From NCBI GenBank assembly GCA_963729215.1, contig CAVSND010000031.1, positions 459,935 to 523,934 on the forward strand: 64,000 bases of DNA, in the 5' to 3' direction. Origin of the DNA: CAVQJU01 sp963729215. GTDB taxonomy: Bacteria; Acidobacteriota; Vicinamibacteria; Vicinamibacterales; CAVVIG01. A program made the translations under genes and the position numbers. This document shows positions 16,795 through 25,428 of the stretch, piece by piece; position 1 is the stretch's first letter, and every line of letters begins with the position of its first letter. The notes under the pieces were generated by a model. It saw nothing but the letters and a program-made list of their open reading frames with translations. It was not told the origin of the DNA and did no database searches.

Positions 16795-17168
16795 GACTTG
16801 ATCTCCCGGCCGTCCGGCAACTTGATCATGGCGCTGATCATCGACGCCGCTCCGCTCTTGGCGCGGCCGCCGGTGCAGGAAATCTGATCGCCGGCCTTGA
16901 CGGTGTCGCGCACCCATCCATACGACCTGAGGTGGTTGAGGCTCATGAGCTCGATCTCCCACTCCACCGTGTTGCCCTTGTCGTCCTTCACATCGATAAA
17001 AATGAAGGCGTGCGGGTTGGTCCACTCAAAGCGCTTGACGGTGCCGGTCACCGTCACGGGACTGGCCATGTCGTACATGGCCGTCGAGTGATGGGCGAGC
17101 GCTGGACCGGCAGCCGACAACAGGCCCAGCATCGCGATGCACAACACCAGTGTGTTTTTCATTCTCAT
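16791..17168 (-). CDS. DUF6152 family secreted protein
   Basis: A 125-aa exported protein: signal peptide ending GPALAHH, then DUF6152 with the characteristic HHSTAMYDMASPVTVTGTVK and FEWTNPHAFIFIDVKDDKG, and a C-terminal part containing ISCTGGRAKSG. The mature protein starts with two His, a recurrent feature of the family that could bind metal (inference). Start at ATG 17168; a second ATG at 17162 is equally possible. First gene of the coupled run to 14595. Confidence 0.85.
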   Translation of the reverse strand: MRMKNTLVLCIAMLGLLSAAGPALAHHSTAMYDMASPVTVTGTVKRFEWTNPHAFIFIDVKDDKGNTVEWEIELMSLNHLRSYGWVRDTVKAGDQISCTGGRAKSGAASMISAMIKLPDGREIKS

Positions 17169-17191
17169 CGGGTCCAGTCTACCGCCGCCGC

Positions 17192-18505
17192 TCACGCGCG
17201 GACGCCGAAATACGCCGGCGCGTTGCCGGGCTTCCATTTGATATTGCAGCCGGCGCTCGGCCGCTGCACGGGATCGACGGGCTTCCCGGCCAGCGTCGCG
17301 TCGAGCGCGGCCCGGATGTCCCGCCCGGCCGGCGGCTTGCCGTTTCCCGGCCGGCTGTCGTCCAACTGGCCGCGGTACACGAGCAGGCGCTTTTCATCGA
17401 ACAGGAACGGGTCGGGCGTACACGCCGCCGTGTATGCCTTCGCCACGCTCTGGCTCCCGTCGAAGCACACCGGGAACGTGAAGCCGCACCGAATCGCCCA
17501 CTCTTTCAGGCGCTCCGGCCTGTCGTCCTCGTACCGGTCGGCGTCGTTGGAACTGATGCCCACGATGCCGACGGTCTGCTGATAATCGCGGCCCAGCCTG
17601 GCGAGATCATCCTGGACGTGCCGGACAAATGGACAGTGCTGGCAGAGGAACAGCACGAGGAGCGCCTTCCTGTCCGAGAACGTAGCCGGCGAAATCGTCG
17701 CCCCGGAGACGACGTCGGGCAGGCTGAAGTCCGGTGCCGCGGTCCCAAGCTCGAGCATCGTCGAGAAGGTCAGGGTCATGAGGTTGGAGCGCAGCTGAAC
17801 ATGACCTTTCGGGCTGTCGAATGTGGCGATGAGCGCCGGACGCGCGCCTTTCGTCACCGCCAGGTCGAGTCCCAGTTGCCGGAGCATGCGCTGCACCTGC
17901 TCGGCCTCCGGATGTTCGGCGCGCAGGCTCAGAAGCGTGACGCCTTTCGCCGCCGTGGCCGAGGGATGCGGCGAGGCGCCCCAGTCGATGAAGTAGGGCA
18001 CCAGCCGGTCCGCAAGCACCACGCGCGGATCGGTGTAGCGCCACGACAGCACGACGCCGTCCGGACGCTTCCGGCTGCCGGGAATCACGGCGCCCAGGTT
18101 CACGCCGTGCGCTGCGGCGTCGGCCGCGAACGTCTCGAGGCCGGCGCCCTTCGCCACCCAGGTCGTCAGCCGTGGCGCTTTGATCTCGTCGATGCCGAAG
18201 CGGCGTCCCCGTTCGGGCCTGGGCTGTTCCGGATCGGGCCCGATGATCTCGAAGTACGTCGCGGGACCGAGCGCGATCAACGCGTTGCGTGTTCCCTCCC
18301 CGGGATGCTGGCCGCCCGGCGTGGCGCGAACCCCGAACAGCTTCTCCGCCGTCTCGACGCCCAGCGCGAGGTCGGGCGTCGCGTAGACGAGGTGATCGAC
18401 GCGCGATAAGACGCCATCGCCGGGCGCAGCCGCTCCGCCATGGCTTGAGGTCACAGCCGCGATCAAAGCGACAAGACACGCGGACCCGATGAGCTTCGAT
18501 GACAT
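17192..18505 (-). CDS. VOC/glyoxalase-like domain plus AhpC/TSA thioredoxin-like domain (apparent fusion)
   Basis: The 437-aa frame begins with a signal peptide (ending GGAAAPG), then a VOC/glyoxalase-like domain (VDHLVYATPDLALGVETAEKLFGV, ATYFEIIGPD) to about residue 244. It continues without a stop into an AhpC/TSA-thioredoxin domain (GTAAPDFSLPDVVSGATI, LFLCQHCPFVRHVQDDL with a CxxC) that starts with its own MTLTFSTMLELG. Reading +1 just before that Met gives TCA TGA overlapping the ATG. One extra base near the VOC 3' end would therefore fuse two normally separate genes, as seen elsewhere in this window. Treat it as probably two genes, VOC (about 17780-18505) and thioredoxin-like (17192-17780). 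Start chosen at ATG 18505; a TTG lies 9 bases upstream. Confidence 0.75.
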   Translation of the reverse strand: MSSKLIGSACLVALIAAVTSSHGGAAAPGDGVLSRVDHLVYATPDLALGVETAEKLFGVRATPGGQHPGEGTRNALIALGPATYFEIIGPDPEQPRPERGRRFGIDEIKAPRLTTWVAKGAGLETFAADAAAHGVNLGAVIPGSRKRPDGVVLSWRYTDPRVVLADRLVPYFIDWGASPHPSATAAKGVTLLSLRAEHPEAEQVQRMLRQLGLDLAVTKGARPALIATFDSPKGHVQLRSNLMTLTFSTMLELGTAAPDFSLPDVVSGATISPATFSDRKALLVLFLCQHCPFVRHVQDDLARLGRDYQQTVGIVGISSNDADRYEDDRPERLKEWAIRCGFTFPVCFDGSQSVAKAYTAACTPDPFLFDEKRLLVYRGQLDDSRPGNGKPPAGRDIRAALDATLAGKPVDPVQRPSAGCNIKWKPGNAPAYFGVRA

Positions 18506-18582
18506 CACGCGCAAATTCTAGCAGACGGTCGGCGCGCTCCGCTCTGTCGGTGCACGGCAGAGCAGCCGATACAACGGCAAAA

Positions 18583-20181
18583 ATGCGTCAATTTATCAGG
18601 CCATTGCCGCGCGCGTTCACGCGCCCGGTGTCCGTGGCGATCCTCCTCGCGTGGGTTGCCGTCATGGGCCTGCTGATCAACCGCTCGTATCTGCACGCGT
18701 CGGCGACGCTGGCGACCGATCTCGCGCGATATACATCGGCCGCGGTCTGGCATGGCGTCTACTACAGGGGCGAGAAGATCGGATTCACGGTCGGCCAGGT
18801 CCTGAAAAAAGACGATGGGTTCGAGCTCGCCGAAGACGGCCGGCTGCAGATGTCGCTGCTCGGGGCGACGTCTCCCGTGACGATCCGCACGACTGCCCAG
18901 GTGGACAAGGACTTTCAGCTGCGGTCGTTCGAGTTCTCGCTCGATCCGGGAACGGGACCGATCCAGATCCGCGGACAGGTAAACGGCACGCGCCTTTCGC
19001 TCGCCGTGACAACCGGCGGCAAGACGCGGACGGAAGTGCGCGACCTGCCGGAGCCTCCGGCGCTGTCGCTGAATATCTCGCGCCGCCTGGCGAACGGCGG
19101 CCTGGTGACCGGCGCCCGGCATCGCTGGACCATCTTCGACGCCGCCACGCTGCACAACGCGCCGATTGTCGTGGACGTCGGAAAGCGCGAGCTGGTGCGC
19201 GGAGCCGGGACGGCGCCGATTCCCGCGTTTCGCGTCGAGACCGAGTTCGCCGGGCTCCGCACAACCTCCTGGGTCACCGACACGGGAGAAGTCGTCCGCG
19301 AGGAAAGCCCGCTCGGGCTCCTGACGATCCGCGAATCGGCGGAGAACGCGCGGGCCATGGCCGTGCCGAGCCAGGTGCAGGCCGACCTTCTCGCCGCGGC
19401 GGCGATCGTCCCGGTCGGCCGGGAGCGCATCGACGAACCGCGGGACATCCTTCGCGTTCGGATGCGGCTCGAAGGCGCGGATCTCTCTCAACTGGATCTC
19501 GACGGGGGCAATCAGACAGTGGCCGGCAACGTGGTAGAGCTGCGCGATCCGCGCAGCCTGCGGGCCGGGGCGGCAGACCCTGACGCCCGCCGGTATCTGG
19601 CGCCGGAACCGCTGATCGAAAGCGACGACCCCGAGATCCGCGCCGAGGCCGCGAAGGCCGTGCGCGCCGCCACATCGCCTCGCGATCGCGCCGAGGCGCT
19701 CACGCGATACGTGAACGGCCTGCTCGAGAAGAAGCCGACGATCAGCATTCCTTCCGCGCGCGAGGTCCTGCGAACCAAGGTCGGCGACTGCAACGAGCAC
19801 ACCGCGCTCTACGTCGCGATGGCGCGCGCGCTGGGGATTCCCGCACGCATTTCTGTCGGCCTCGTGTTCGTGCGCGGCGCGTTCTATTACCACGCGTGGC
19901 CCGAGGTGTACCTGGACGAGGGCAGCCGGGGCCTCTGGCTGCCGGTGGACCCGACACTCAACGAATTCCCGGCCGATGCGACGCACGTGCGACTCGCACG
20001 CGGCGGCCTCGACAGGCAGACCGCGATCCTGCCGCTCGTCGGCCGGCTCAAGATGACCGTGCTGGATCTCGATGTTGCGCCCGGTACGGCCAGACCGATC
20101 CTCAGCAATGCGCCCCCGGATCTCGGCCAGCTCGCCATCCCGCAACCCCAGCGCACATCGAATTGCGCGTGCCCACGATGA
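18583..20181 (+). CDS. Membrane-anchored transglutaminase-like protein
   Basis: A 532-aa protein with an N-terminal membrane anchor (about residues 11-32, VAILLAWVAVMGLLI), a long extracytoplasmic beta-rich region, and a C-terminal transglutaminase-like cysteine protease-fold domain. The catalytic triad is complete: Cys in VGDCNEHTALY (near 402), His in YYHAWPEVY (near 436), Asp in PVDPTLNEF (near 455). Bacterial members act as proteases or amide hydrolases/transferases outside the membrane. The stop overlaps the ABC ATPase start (ATGA), and that gene overlaps the permease, so this is a translationally coupled trio. I chose the ATG at 18583 because the upstream in-frame extension runs into the divergent gene. 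Confidence 0.85.
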   Translation: MRQFIRPLPRAFTRPVSVAILLAWVAVMGLLINRSYLHASATLATDLARYTSAAVWHGVYYRGEKIGFTVGQVLKKDDGFELAEDGRLQMSLLGATSPVTIRTTAQVDKDFQLRSFEFSLDPGTGPIQIRGQVNGTRLSLAVTTGGKTRTEVRDLPEPPALSLNISRRLANGGLVTGARHRWTIFDAATLHNAPIVVDVGKRELVRGAGTAPIPAFRVETEFAGLRTTSWVTDTGEVVREESPLGLLTIRESAENARAMAVPSQVQADLLAAAAIVPVGRERIDEPRDILRVRMRLEGADLSQLDLDGGNQTVAGNVVELRDPRSLRAGAADPDARRYLAPEPLIESDDPEIRAEAAKAVRAATSPRDRAEALTRYVNGLLEKKPTISIPSAREVLRTKVGDCNEHTALYVAMARALGIPARISVGLVFVRGAFYYHAWPEVYLDEGSRGLWLPVDPTLNEFPADATHVRLARGGLDRQTAILPLVGRLKMTVLDLDVAPGTARPILSNAPPDLGQLAIPQPQRTSNCACPR

Positions 20182-20975
20182 TTGCCATCCACGACCTGGT
20201 CAAGACGTACGGCCGGTTCACCGCGGTTAACGGAGTCAGCCTCGAGGTGAAGCCGGGCGAAATCCACGGTTTCCTGGGTCCAAACGGCGCGGGCAAGACG
20301 ACGACGCTGCGCATGATCGCCGGCCTGCTGAAACCCACCGCCGGGCGCATCGAGGTCAACGGCCACGACCTGGCGACGGATCCCGAAGCCGCCAAGGCGT
20401 CGCTCGGCTTCATCCCCGACCGGCCGTTCATCTACGAGAAGCTGACAGCCGGCGAGTTCCTGCGCTTTCACGGCGGGCTGTTCGGCATGGACGGCAACGG
20501 CATCGGCGAACGCGTGCGCGAGATGCTGGACCTGTTCGAGCTCGGCCAGTGGGAACACGAGCTGGTCGAGAGCTTCTCGCACGGCATGAAACAACGGCTG
20601 GTGATGAGCGCCGCGTTTCTGCATCGCCCGCGCGCCGTCGTCGTGGACGAGCCGATGGTCGGCCTCGATCCTCGAGGCGCCCGGCTGATCAAGGACGTCT
20701 TCCGCCGCATGAGCGAGCGCGGGGTCGCCATCCTGATGAGCACGCACACGCTCGAAGTCGCGGACGAGATGTGCGATCGCATCAGCATCATCCTCAAAGG
20801 CCAAATCATCGCGAGAGGCACCGTGGACGAGCTGCGCGCGATGGCCGGCAGCGCAGCGCCCGAGGGACGCGAAGCGGCCGGCGGGCGTGGAGAAGACGCG
20901 AATCAATTGACGGCCGTCTTTCTGAAGCTCACCGGCGGGAGCGCGCTTCAGGAGATCGATGAGGCCGTTGGATGA
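20178..20975 (+). CDS. ABC transporter ATP-binding protein
   Basis: A 265-aa ABC-2-type exporter ATPase. Walker A GPNGAGKTT, a Q-loop region with IPDRPFIYEKLTAGEFL, the signature SFSHGMKQRL (in place of LSGGQ, common in export ATPases), Walker B AVVVDEPMVGLDP and the H-loop STHTLEVAD are present. The ATG overlaps the transglutaminase stop and the TGA overlaps the permease start. The C-terminal 40 residues are Gly/Ala-rich and not conserved. It should pair with the 20972 permease to export an unknown substrate. Confidence 0.93.
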   Translation: MIAIHDLVKTYGRFTAVNGVSLEVKPGEIHGFLGPNGAGKTTTLRMIAGLLKPTAGRIEVNGHDLATDPEAAKASLGFIPDRPFIYEKLTAGEFLRFHGGLFGMDGNGIGERVREMLDLFELGQWEHELVESFSHGMKQRLVMSAAFLHRPRAVVVDEPMVGLDPRGARLIKDVFRRMSERGVAILMSTHTLEVADEMCDRISIILKGQIIARGTVDELRAMAGSAAPEGREAAGGRGEDANQLTAVFLKLTGGSALQEIDEAVG

Positions 20976-22657
20976 CGTACGCGTTCCCCCAGCTGCTGCG
21001 GCCGCACGTGCTGGCGTCGCGCAATCGGGCGCGGCGGCGCGAGCGCGGCGACCTGATGCGCGCCGTCATGTTCGGCGCCATCGGGCTCATCGTCTGCGGT
21101 GCGCTGTTCCAGGGAGCGTTCTGGCTGACGAGCCGGCTGGACGCGTACGACGAGCTTGGGGACTACCTCCTGCGAATCGGCCTGTCGTGGCTCTTTCTGA
21201 CGTTCCTGTCGTTTCTCGCGTTCAGCGCGGTCGTGACGGCGCTGTCGACGTTCTTCTTGTCCGAGGATCTGCGCCTCCTGCTCACGGCCCCCGTCCCCAT
21301 CCGGCGGTTGTTCCACGCGCGATTCTTCCGGACGCTCGGCCAGTCGTCGTGGATGGTCGTGATCTTCCTGGCGCCGGTGCTGATGGGCATCGGCCGGGCG
21401 CGCTGCGCCGGGCTGTCGTTCTATCTGACCTCCGTGCTCACAACCGTGCCCTTCGCCATCATTCCCGTCGCCGCAGGCACGCTGGCCACGCTGTTTCTCG
21501 TGAACACGTTTCCCGCGAGGCGGGCCCGCGATCTCCTCATGCTCATGGGCCTGCTGTTCGCCGCAAGCCTCGTCATCCTGCTGCGATTCATCCGGCCGGA
21601 GCAGTTGCTGAAGGTGGAATCGCTTCCGGATCTGACGGACTTCTTCTCGACCCTGCAGTCGCCCGTCACGCCGCTCCTGCCGTCGTTCTGGGCGGGCGAA
21701 TCGCTGTTCGCGAGCCTCCAGGGCGGCTTCGACCTGCTGCACTTCGGTGCCTTGTGGACGACGGCGCTCGCCGCCATCGTCGTCGCACGCATGGCCTGCG
21801 AACGATGGTATTTCGCCGGTTTCAGCCGCGCGCAAGAAGCGCCGAAGGCGCGATTCACAAAGTTACGGGGGCTCGACACCCTGATCGGCGTGCTGCCCAT
21901 CACGACGGTGCGTCGTCAGTTGCTCATCAAGGACATGAAGACGTTCCTGCGCGACGTCAGCCAGTGGTCGCAACTCCTGCTGCTCGTGGCACTCGTCCTC
22001 CTGTATCTGTACAACTTCCGCGTCCTCGATCTCGAGCGCATTCCGTACATGACCGGGTTCATCAAAAACGTGTACGCGTTCGTCAACCTCGGGATGGCCG
22101 GGTTCGTCATGGCGACCGTGGCAGTACGGTTCGTCTTTCCCGCCGTGTCGGCGGAAGGCGCGGCGTTCTGGATTATCCGGACGTCGCCGATTTCGATGCG
22201 CGACTTCTTGTGGTCGAAGTTCTGGACCGGGCTGCTGCCGGTGCTGATCCTCACCGAAGTGCTCACGATCGCCGCCAACCAGTTCCTGGGCGTCGATCCG
22301 TTTCTCAAAACGATGGCCGCGGCGGCGATCTTCTTCATGAGCTTCGCGCTGGTCGGGCTCGCCGTGGGCCTCGGCGCGCGCTACCCGCGGTTCAACGCCG
22401 ACGTCACGCAGGTTGCCGGTTCGTACGGCGGCGTCGCGTTCATGATCCAGGCCGTGCTCTTCGTGATCGTCATGATCCTGCTGCTCGGCTGGCCGTCCTC
22501 AATGTATTTGTTTCAGCGTGTTCGCCGTGCACCTCTCAGCATCGCCCAGGAGTGGCTGATGGGCGGCTGCTTCGCCGCCGCTGCCGCGCTCTGCACGACC
22601 ATCTGGCTGACCTCGATGCGGTCTGGCATACGCGCGCTCGAACACATGCGAGACTAG
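20972..22657 (+). CDS. ABC transporter permease
   Basis: A 561-aa polytopic membrane protein with roughly twelve hydrophobic segments, in two blocks separated by a soluble stretch (about residues 280-320), consistent with a fused ABC-2-like permease. Examples of TM segments are near residues 27-50 (VMFGAIGLIVCGALFQGAFWL), 68-85, 120-145 and the 430-560 region. The ATG overlaps the ATPase stop, so the subunits are coupled. It is longer than a typical ABC-2 half permease and may act as a homodimer or single double-unit. Substrate unknown; the transglutaminase neighbour suggests export linked to an extracytoplasmic processing step. Confidence 0.88.
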   Translation: MTYAFPQLLRPHVLASRNRARRRERGDLMRAVMFGAIGLIVCGALFQGAFWLTSRLDAYDELGDYLLRIGLSWLFLTFLSFLAFSAVVTALSTFFLSEDLRLLLTAPVPIRRLFHARFFRTLGQSSWMVVIFLAPVLMGIGRARCAGLSFYLTSVLTTVPFAIIPVAAGTLATLFLVNTFPARRARDLLMLMGLLFAASLVILLRFIRPEQLLKVESLPDLTDFFSTLQSPVTPLLPSFWAGESLFASLQGGFDLLHFGALWTTALAAIVVARMACERWYFAGFSRAQEAPKARFTKLRGLDTLIGVLPITTVRRQLLIKDMKTFLRDVSQWSQLLLLVALVLLYLYNFRVLDLERIPYMTGFIKNVYAFVNLGMAGFVMATVAVRFVFPAVSAEGAAFWIIRTSPISMRDFLWSKFWTGLLPVLILTEVLTIAANQFLGVDPFLKTMAAAAIFFMSFALVGLAVGLGARYPRFNADVTQVAGSYGGVAFMIQAVLFVIVMILLLGWPSSMYLFQRVRRAPLSIAQEWLMGGCFAAAAALCTTIWLTSMRSGIRALEHMRD

Positions 22658-22666
22658 GGGAAAGTT

Positions 22667-22700
22667 AGAGAGTACAAAGTACAAAGTGCAAAGGTCGAAG
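22667..22700. repeat. Degenerate 7-bp repeat containing the methyltransferase start
   Basis: Heptamers GTACAAA, GTACAAA, GTGCAAA, GGTCGAA, GTACC run from about 22676. The GTG of the third unit is the apparent start codon of the methyltransferase gene. The repeat leaves no recognisable ribosome binding site, so the true start may be further downstream or translation may depend on the repeat. Confidence 0.7.
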
Positions 22701-23516
22701 TACCGCTACCTCCTCGGCGACTCCAGGCGCGAGGCTGCAAGGCTGCGGCGGCAGGCGCAGCTGTGGGATCCGACGGCGTTCGCCCTGTTTGACAGGATCA
22801 GGGTCAGGCGGGGTTGGCGTGTGCTGGAGGTCGGGCCGGGAAAGGGTTCTCTCCACATGGAGCTCCGGCGGCGGGTGAAGGGTCCGATCGACGCTGTCGA
22901 ACGGTCGCACGTGTTTGCAGACCTGCTCCGATCCCGATGCCGCCGCGACGGCTTCGGCCAGGGCACCATCTGGGAAACGGATCTCATCGCCGCCGGTCTG
23001 CCGGCCGCGACGTACGACCTGATCTTCGCGCGATGGGTGTTCCTGTTCCTGCCCGACCCGGACGCTCACCTGAGGAAGCTCGTCGCCGCTCTCAAGCCCG
23101 GCGGCGTGCTCGCGATCGAGGACTATTGCCGCGCGACGATGCGGCGGGTGCCGGAGCCGCCGCACTGGGAGAATTTCCTGAAGGCCGACCTGGCGTTCTT
23201 CGCGTCGCAGGGCGGCGATGCCAACATCGGTGCGCGGCTCCCCGACCTCTACGAGCGCGCCGGGCTCACCGTCGTGGACGTCAAACCCACGATCAAGTTC
23301 GGTCCCGCCGGGTCAGCCGTCTGGAACTGGGTGTCGAGCTACTTCATGGGCGTGATGCCGCAGCTCGCGAAGTTTCCACCGTTTGACGCCACACAGGCGG
23401 CGCGGCTTACGCGCAACTGGCTCGCCGCAGGGCGGCGGCCGACGTCGTGGCTGATCGCCCCGACGCTTGTCGACGTCATCGGGCGCAAGCCGCGGCGGCC
23501 TACCCGCGGAAGATGA
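22686..23516 (+). CDS. Class I SAM-dependent methyltransferase
   Basis: A 276-aa cytoplasmic methyltransferase. Motif I VLEVGPGKGSLHMEL, the acidic position (DAVERS), motif IV-like YDLIFARWVFLFLPD, and LKPGGVLAIEDY identify a Rossmann-type class I enzyme of the broad UbiE/Methyltransf_11 kind. The substrate is not predictable. The start GTG is within a 7-bp repeat and is weakly supported. The 3' end overlaps the convergent DUF486 gene by 17 bases. It follows the ABC permease by 28 bases and may share its transcript. Confidence 0.85.
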   Translation: MQRSKYRYLLGDSRREAARLRRQAQLWDPTAFALFDRIRVRRGWRVLEVGPGKGSLHMELRRRVKGPIDAVERSHVFADLLRSRCRRDGFGQGTIWETDLIAAGLPAATYDLIFARWVFLFLPDPDAHLRKLVAALKPGGVLAIEDYCRATMRRVPEPPHWENFLKADLAFFASQGGDANIGARLPDLYERAGLTVVDVKPTIKFGPAGSAVWNWVSSYFMGVMPQLAKFPPFDATQAARLTRNWLAAGRRPTSWLIAPTLVDVIGRKPRRPTRGR

Positions 23517-23847
23517 AGTAGACCGCGCCCATCAGGCAGAGCGCCGCCCAGAGGAAATCGAGCCTGATCGTCTGCCGCATATACAGGATCGCGAAGGGCA
23601 CGAACACGGTCAGCGTGATCGCCTCCTGCATGATCTTGAGCTGCGACAGGTTGAGGACGTTGCTGCCGAGCCGGTTCGCCGGCACCTGGAGCAGGTATTC
23701 GAAGAACGCGATGCCCCAGCTCGCCGCCACGGCGACGAGGAGCGGCCTCGCGCGCAGGTTTCGCAGATGCGCGTACCAGGCGAACGTCATGAAGATGTTC
23801 GAACAGGTCAGCAGTGCCGCTGTCGTCGCCACGGTCTTCAGATTCAC
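23500..23847 (-). CDS. DMT-like small membrane protein, DUF486
   Basis: A 115-aa protein with four predicted transmembrane helices and DUF486 hallmarks (NIFMTFAWYAHLR, FFEYLLQVPANRLG, LKIMQEAITLTVFVPFA). Members are annotated as DMT-superfamily-like; transport is unproven. GTG start at 23847 with GGAGG four bases upstream, a strong site. Convergent overlap with the methyltransferase. Confidence 0.9.
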   Translation of the reverse strand: MNLKTVATTAALLTCSNIFMTFAWYAHLRNLRARPLLVAVAASWGIAFFEYLLQVPANRLGSNVLNLSQLKIMQEAITLTVFVPFAILYMRQTIRLDFLWAALCLMGAVYFIFRG

Positions 23848-23910
23848 GTTCCTCCCATCACGACCTGCGAGTTGTATTGAACTCCCTGGCCGGCTGCTGA
23901 CTTCCTCGTA

Positions 23911-23966
23911 TTTCTTCGTTCTACGTTTTACGTTTGACGTTCAGGCTGCGTTCTTCAGCAGCCTGT
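23911..23966. repeat. ACGTTTTACG words plus CAGGCTGC hairpin at the SDR stop
   Basis: CGTTCTACG, TTTTACG and TTTGACG words (23911-23942) lead into CAGGCTGC (23943-23950), loop GTTCTTCA, GCAGCCTG (23959-23966). The hairpin ends at the SDR stop codon. It is the same word-plus-hairpin arrangement as the right half of the element at 13100-13228. Confidence 0.7.
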
Positions 23967-24739
23967 TAGAGCGTCCTCGTCTGCCCCCCGTCGATGTCGA
24001 GCAGGGCACCGTGACAGAACCCGCAGGCCGGCGAGGCGAGAAACGCGACGGCCGCCGCGATTTCGCCCGGCTCGCCGAACCGCGATACGCCGGTCGCCTT
24101 CGCCAGCTGCGCTTCGGCCTCGGACATGGGCAGCTTGTGCTCTTCGGCGAAGCTCTTCAGGCGCACGGTCAGCCGTTCGGTCTTGATGAACCCGGGATTG
24201 ATGGCGTTGACCCTCACACCGTCGTTGACGCCGCGGTCGGCCAGCGCCTTCGTCAACAGCCGCCCCGCGGCATTGACGCTTCCGCCAATCGTGAAGTCGG
24301 CGTTTCCCGTGCGGCCGCCGACGCCGATGATGTTGACGATCGTGCCCTTGCTGGCCATCAGGTGCTTCCAGGACGCCCGGCTGAGGCGCATCGCGCCAAA
24401 GAACTTCAGCGCGAATCCGTCCGCCCAGTCGGCGTCGGTGAGCTCGAAGAAATCGCCGCGCTTGGTGGCCCCGGCGTTGTTGACCAGCAGATCGATCCTG
24501 CCGAACTTCGCGACAGTGGCGTCCACGACGGCCGCCGCTGATTCCGGCATCCGGAGATCGACCGGCTGGACCAGACACTCGGTCCTGATCGATTTCGCGA
24601 GGTCGTCGAGCTGATCGCGCGAACGCGCGGCCGCCGAGATTTTCATGCCTTCAGCCGCCAGGGTCTGCGCAATCGCGCGCCCGATGCCGCGGCTGGCGCC
24701 GGTCACGATGGCGACTTTGCCAGTGAGATTGAGTTCCAT
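23966..24739 (-). CDS. SDR family oxidoreductase lacking the usual YxxxK
   Basis: A 257-aa short-chain dehydrogenase/reductase. The NAD(P)-binding motif TGASRGIGRAIAQ, DLLVNNAGATKRGDF and the C-terminal INPGFIKTERL are clear. Where the catalytic Tyr-x-x-x-Lys should stand (after IIGVGGRTGNADF), the sequence is IGGSVNAAGRLLTKAL, so Tyr and Lys appear replaced (Gly and Asn). It may belong to an SDR subgroup with an altered active site, or may bind rather than reduce. The ATG at 24739 begins MELNLTGKVAIVTG, a typical SDR start; an in-frame ATG 39 bases upstream is less likely. Confidence 0.87.
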   Translation of the reverse strand: MELNLTGKVAIVTGASRGIGRAIAQTLAAEGMKISAAARSRDQLDDLAKSIRTECLVQPVDLRMPESAAAVVDATVAKFGRIDLLVNNAGATKRGDFFELTDADWADGFALKFFGAMRLSRASWKHLMASKGTIVNIIGVGGRTGNADFTIGGSVNAAGRLLTKALADRGVNDGVRVNAINPGFIKTERLTVRLKSFAEEHKLPMSEAEAQLAKATGVSRFGEPGEIAAAVAFLASPACGFCHGALLDIDGGQTRTL

Positions 24740-24802
24740 GAACCGAATGTTAACCTTCTCGACGATGGTCGAGGTCATGGTCGAGGATGCAGAGGCGCGC
24801 CG

Positions 24803-25428
24803 TTATCGTGACGCTGGCTTCATCCGACCGCAGACGAACGTCGTCATCGCGTTCATGAGAGGGTCCGCGACGTTGAGATCGCAGCGCAGGTAGTCGAACA
24901 ACTCGTCCGAGCGGCGGATCACGCCGGCGATAGGATCTGGCGCAGCGTCCGGGACGACGGGAGGCGCGGGCGGCCCGGGCTCGATCCAGCGCCAACCGAC
25001 GATCGCCGGCCCCGCCTGGCTGCCCACGAAGTCAACGAGCACGACGTTGACCTCTTTCAGCGAGAAGGTCTCGTTCAGGATCTTGACCGTGTGGTGCTCG
25101 TGGTCGTACTCCATCGTGAACGTGAAGCCGCCCCGGTAGAAGACTGGAAAGCGTGTGAACCGCCGCCTCCCGCTCCACCGCCCGAACCTCCACCTGCGCC
25201 ACCCTCGCCTTTCGAGAACCATCCCGGCGCCCCCCGCCAAAGCACGAGGAGCGTCGTCTTGCTCCCATCAGCGTAGCTGTCAAAGGACATCCACGACGCG
25301 ACGACGGCCGCCGAGACCGGGCGGTCCGTGCTCATTCCGGCGCCGCCCGTCATGAACCCGCGCTGCTGGGCCGCGAGATCGGCGGTCAGAGCGCAGGCGG
25401 CAAGCGCGAGCACAATGCCGCGCTTCAT
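24803..25428 (-). CDS. Secreted hypothetical protein with Gly-rich segment (frameshifted)
   Basis: About 207 aa. Signal peptide (ending ADLAAQQRG), a short conserved-looking segment (SAAVVASWMSFDSYADGSKTT, VLWRGAPGWF), then a Gly/Ser-rich stretch where the frame breaks (about 25140-25210). It resumes in another frame as FYRGGFTFTMEYDHEHHTVKI and LKEVNVVLVDFVG. Repair here needs one added base or two removed, unlike the other breaks. The ATG overlaps the amidohydrolase stop (ATGA). I recognise no family; the bipartite reconstruction is inference from continuity of hydrophobic patterning and the operon position. Confidence 0.6.

Noticed and set aside
18505..18583. Start of the transglutaminase at 18499
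   Set aside because: The extra 28 residues overlap the divergent gene's 5' end and have no export or homology signal; ATG 18583 gives a normal membrane anchor.
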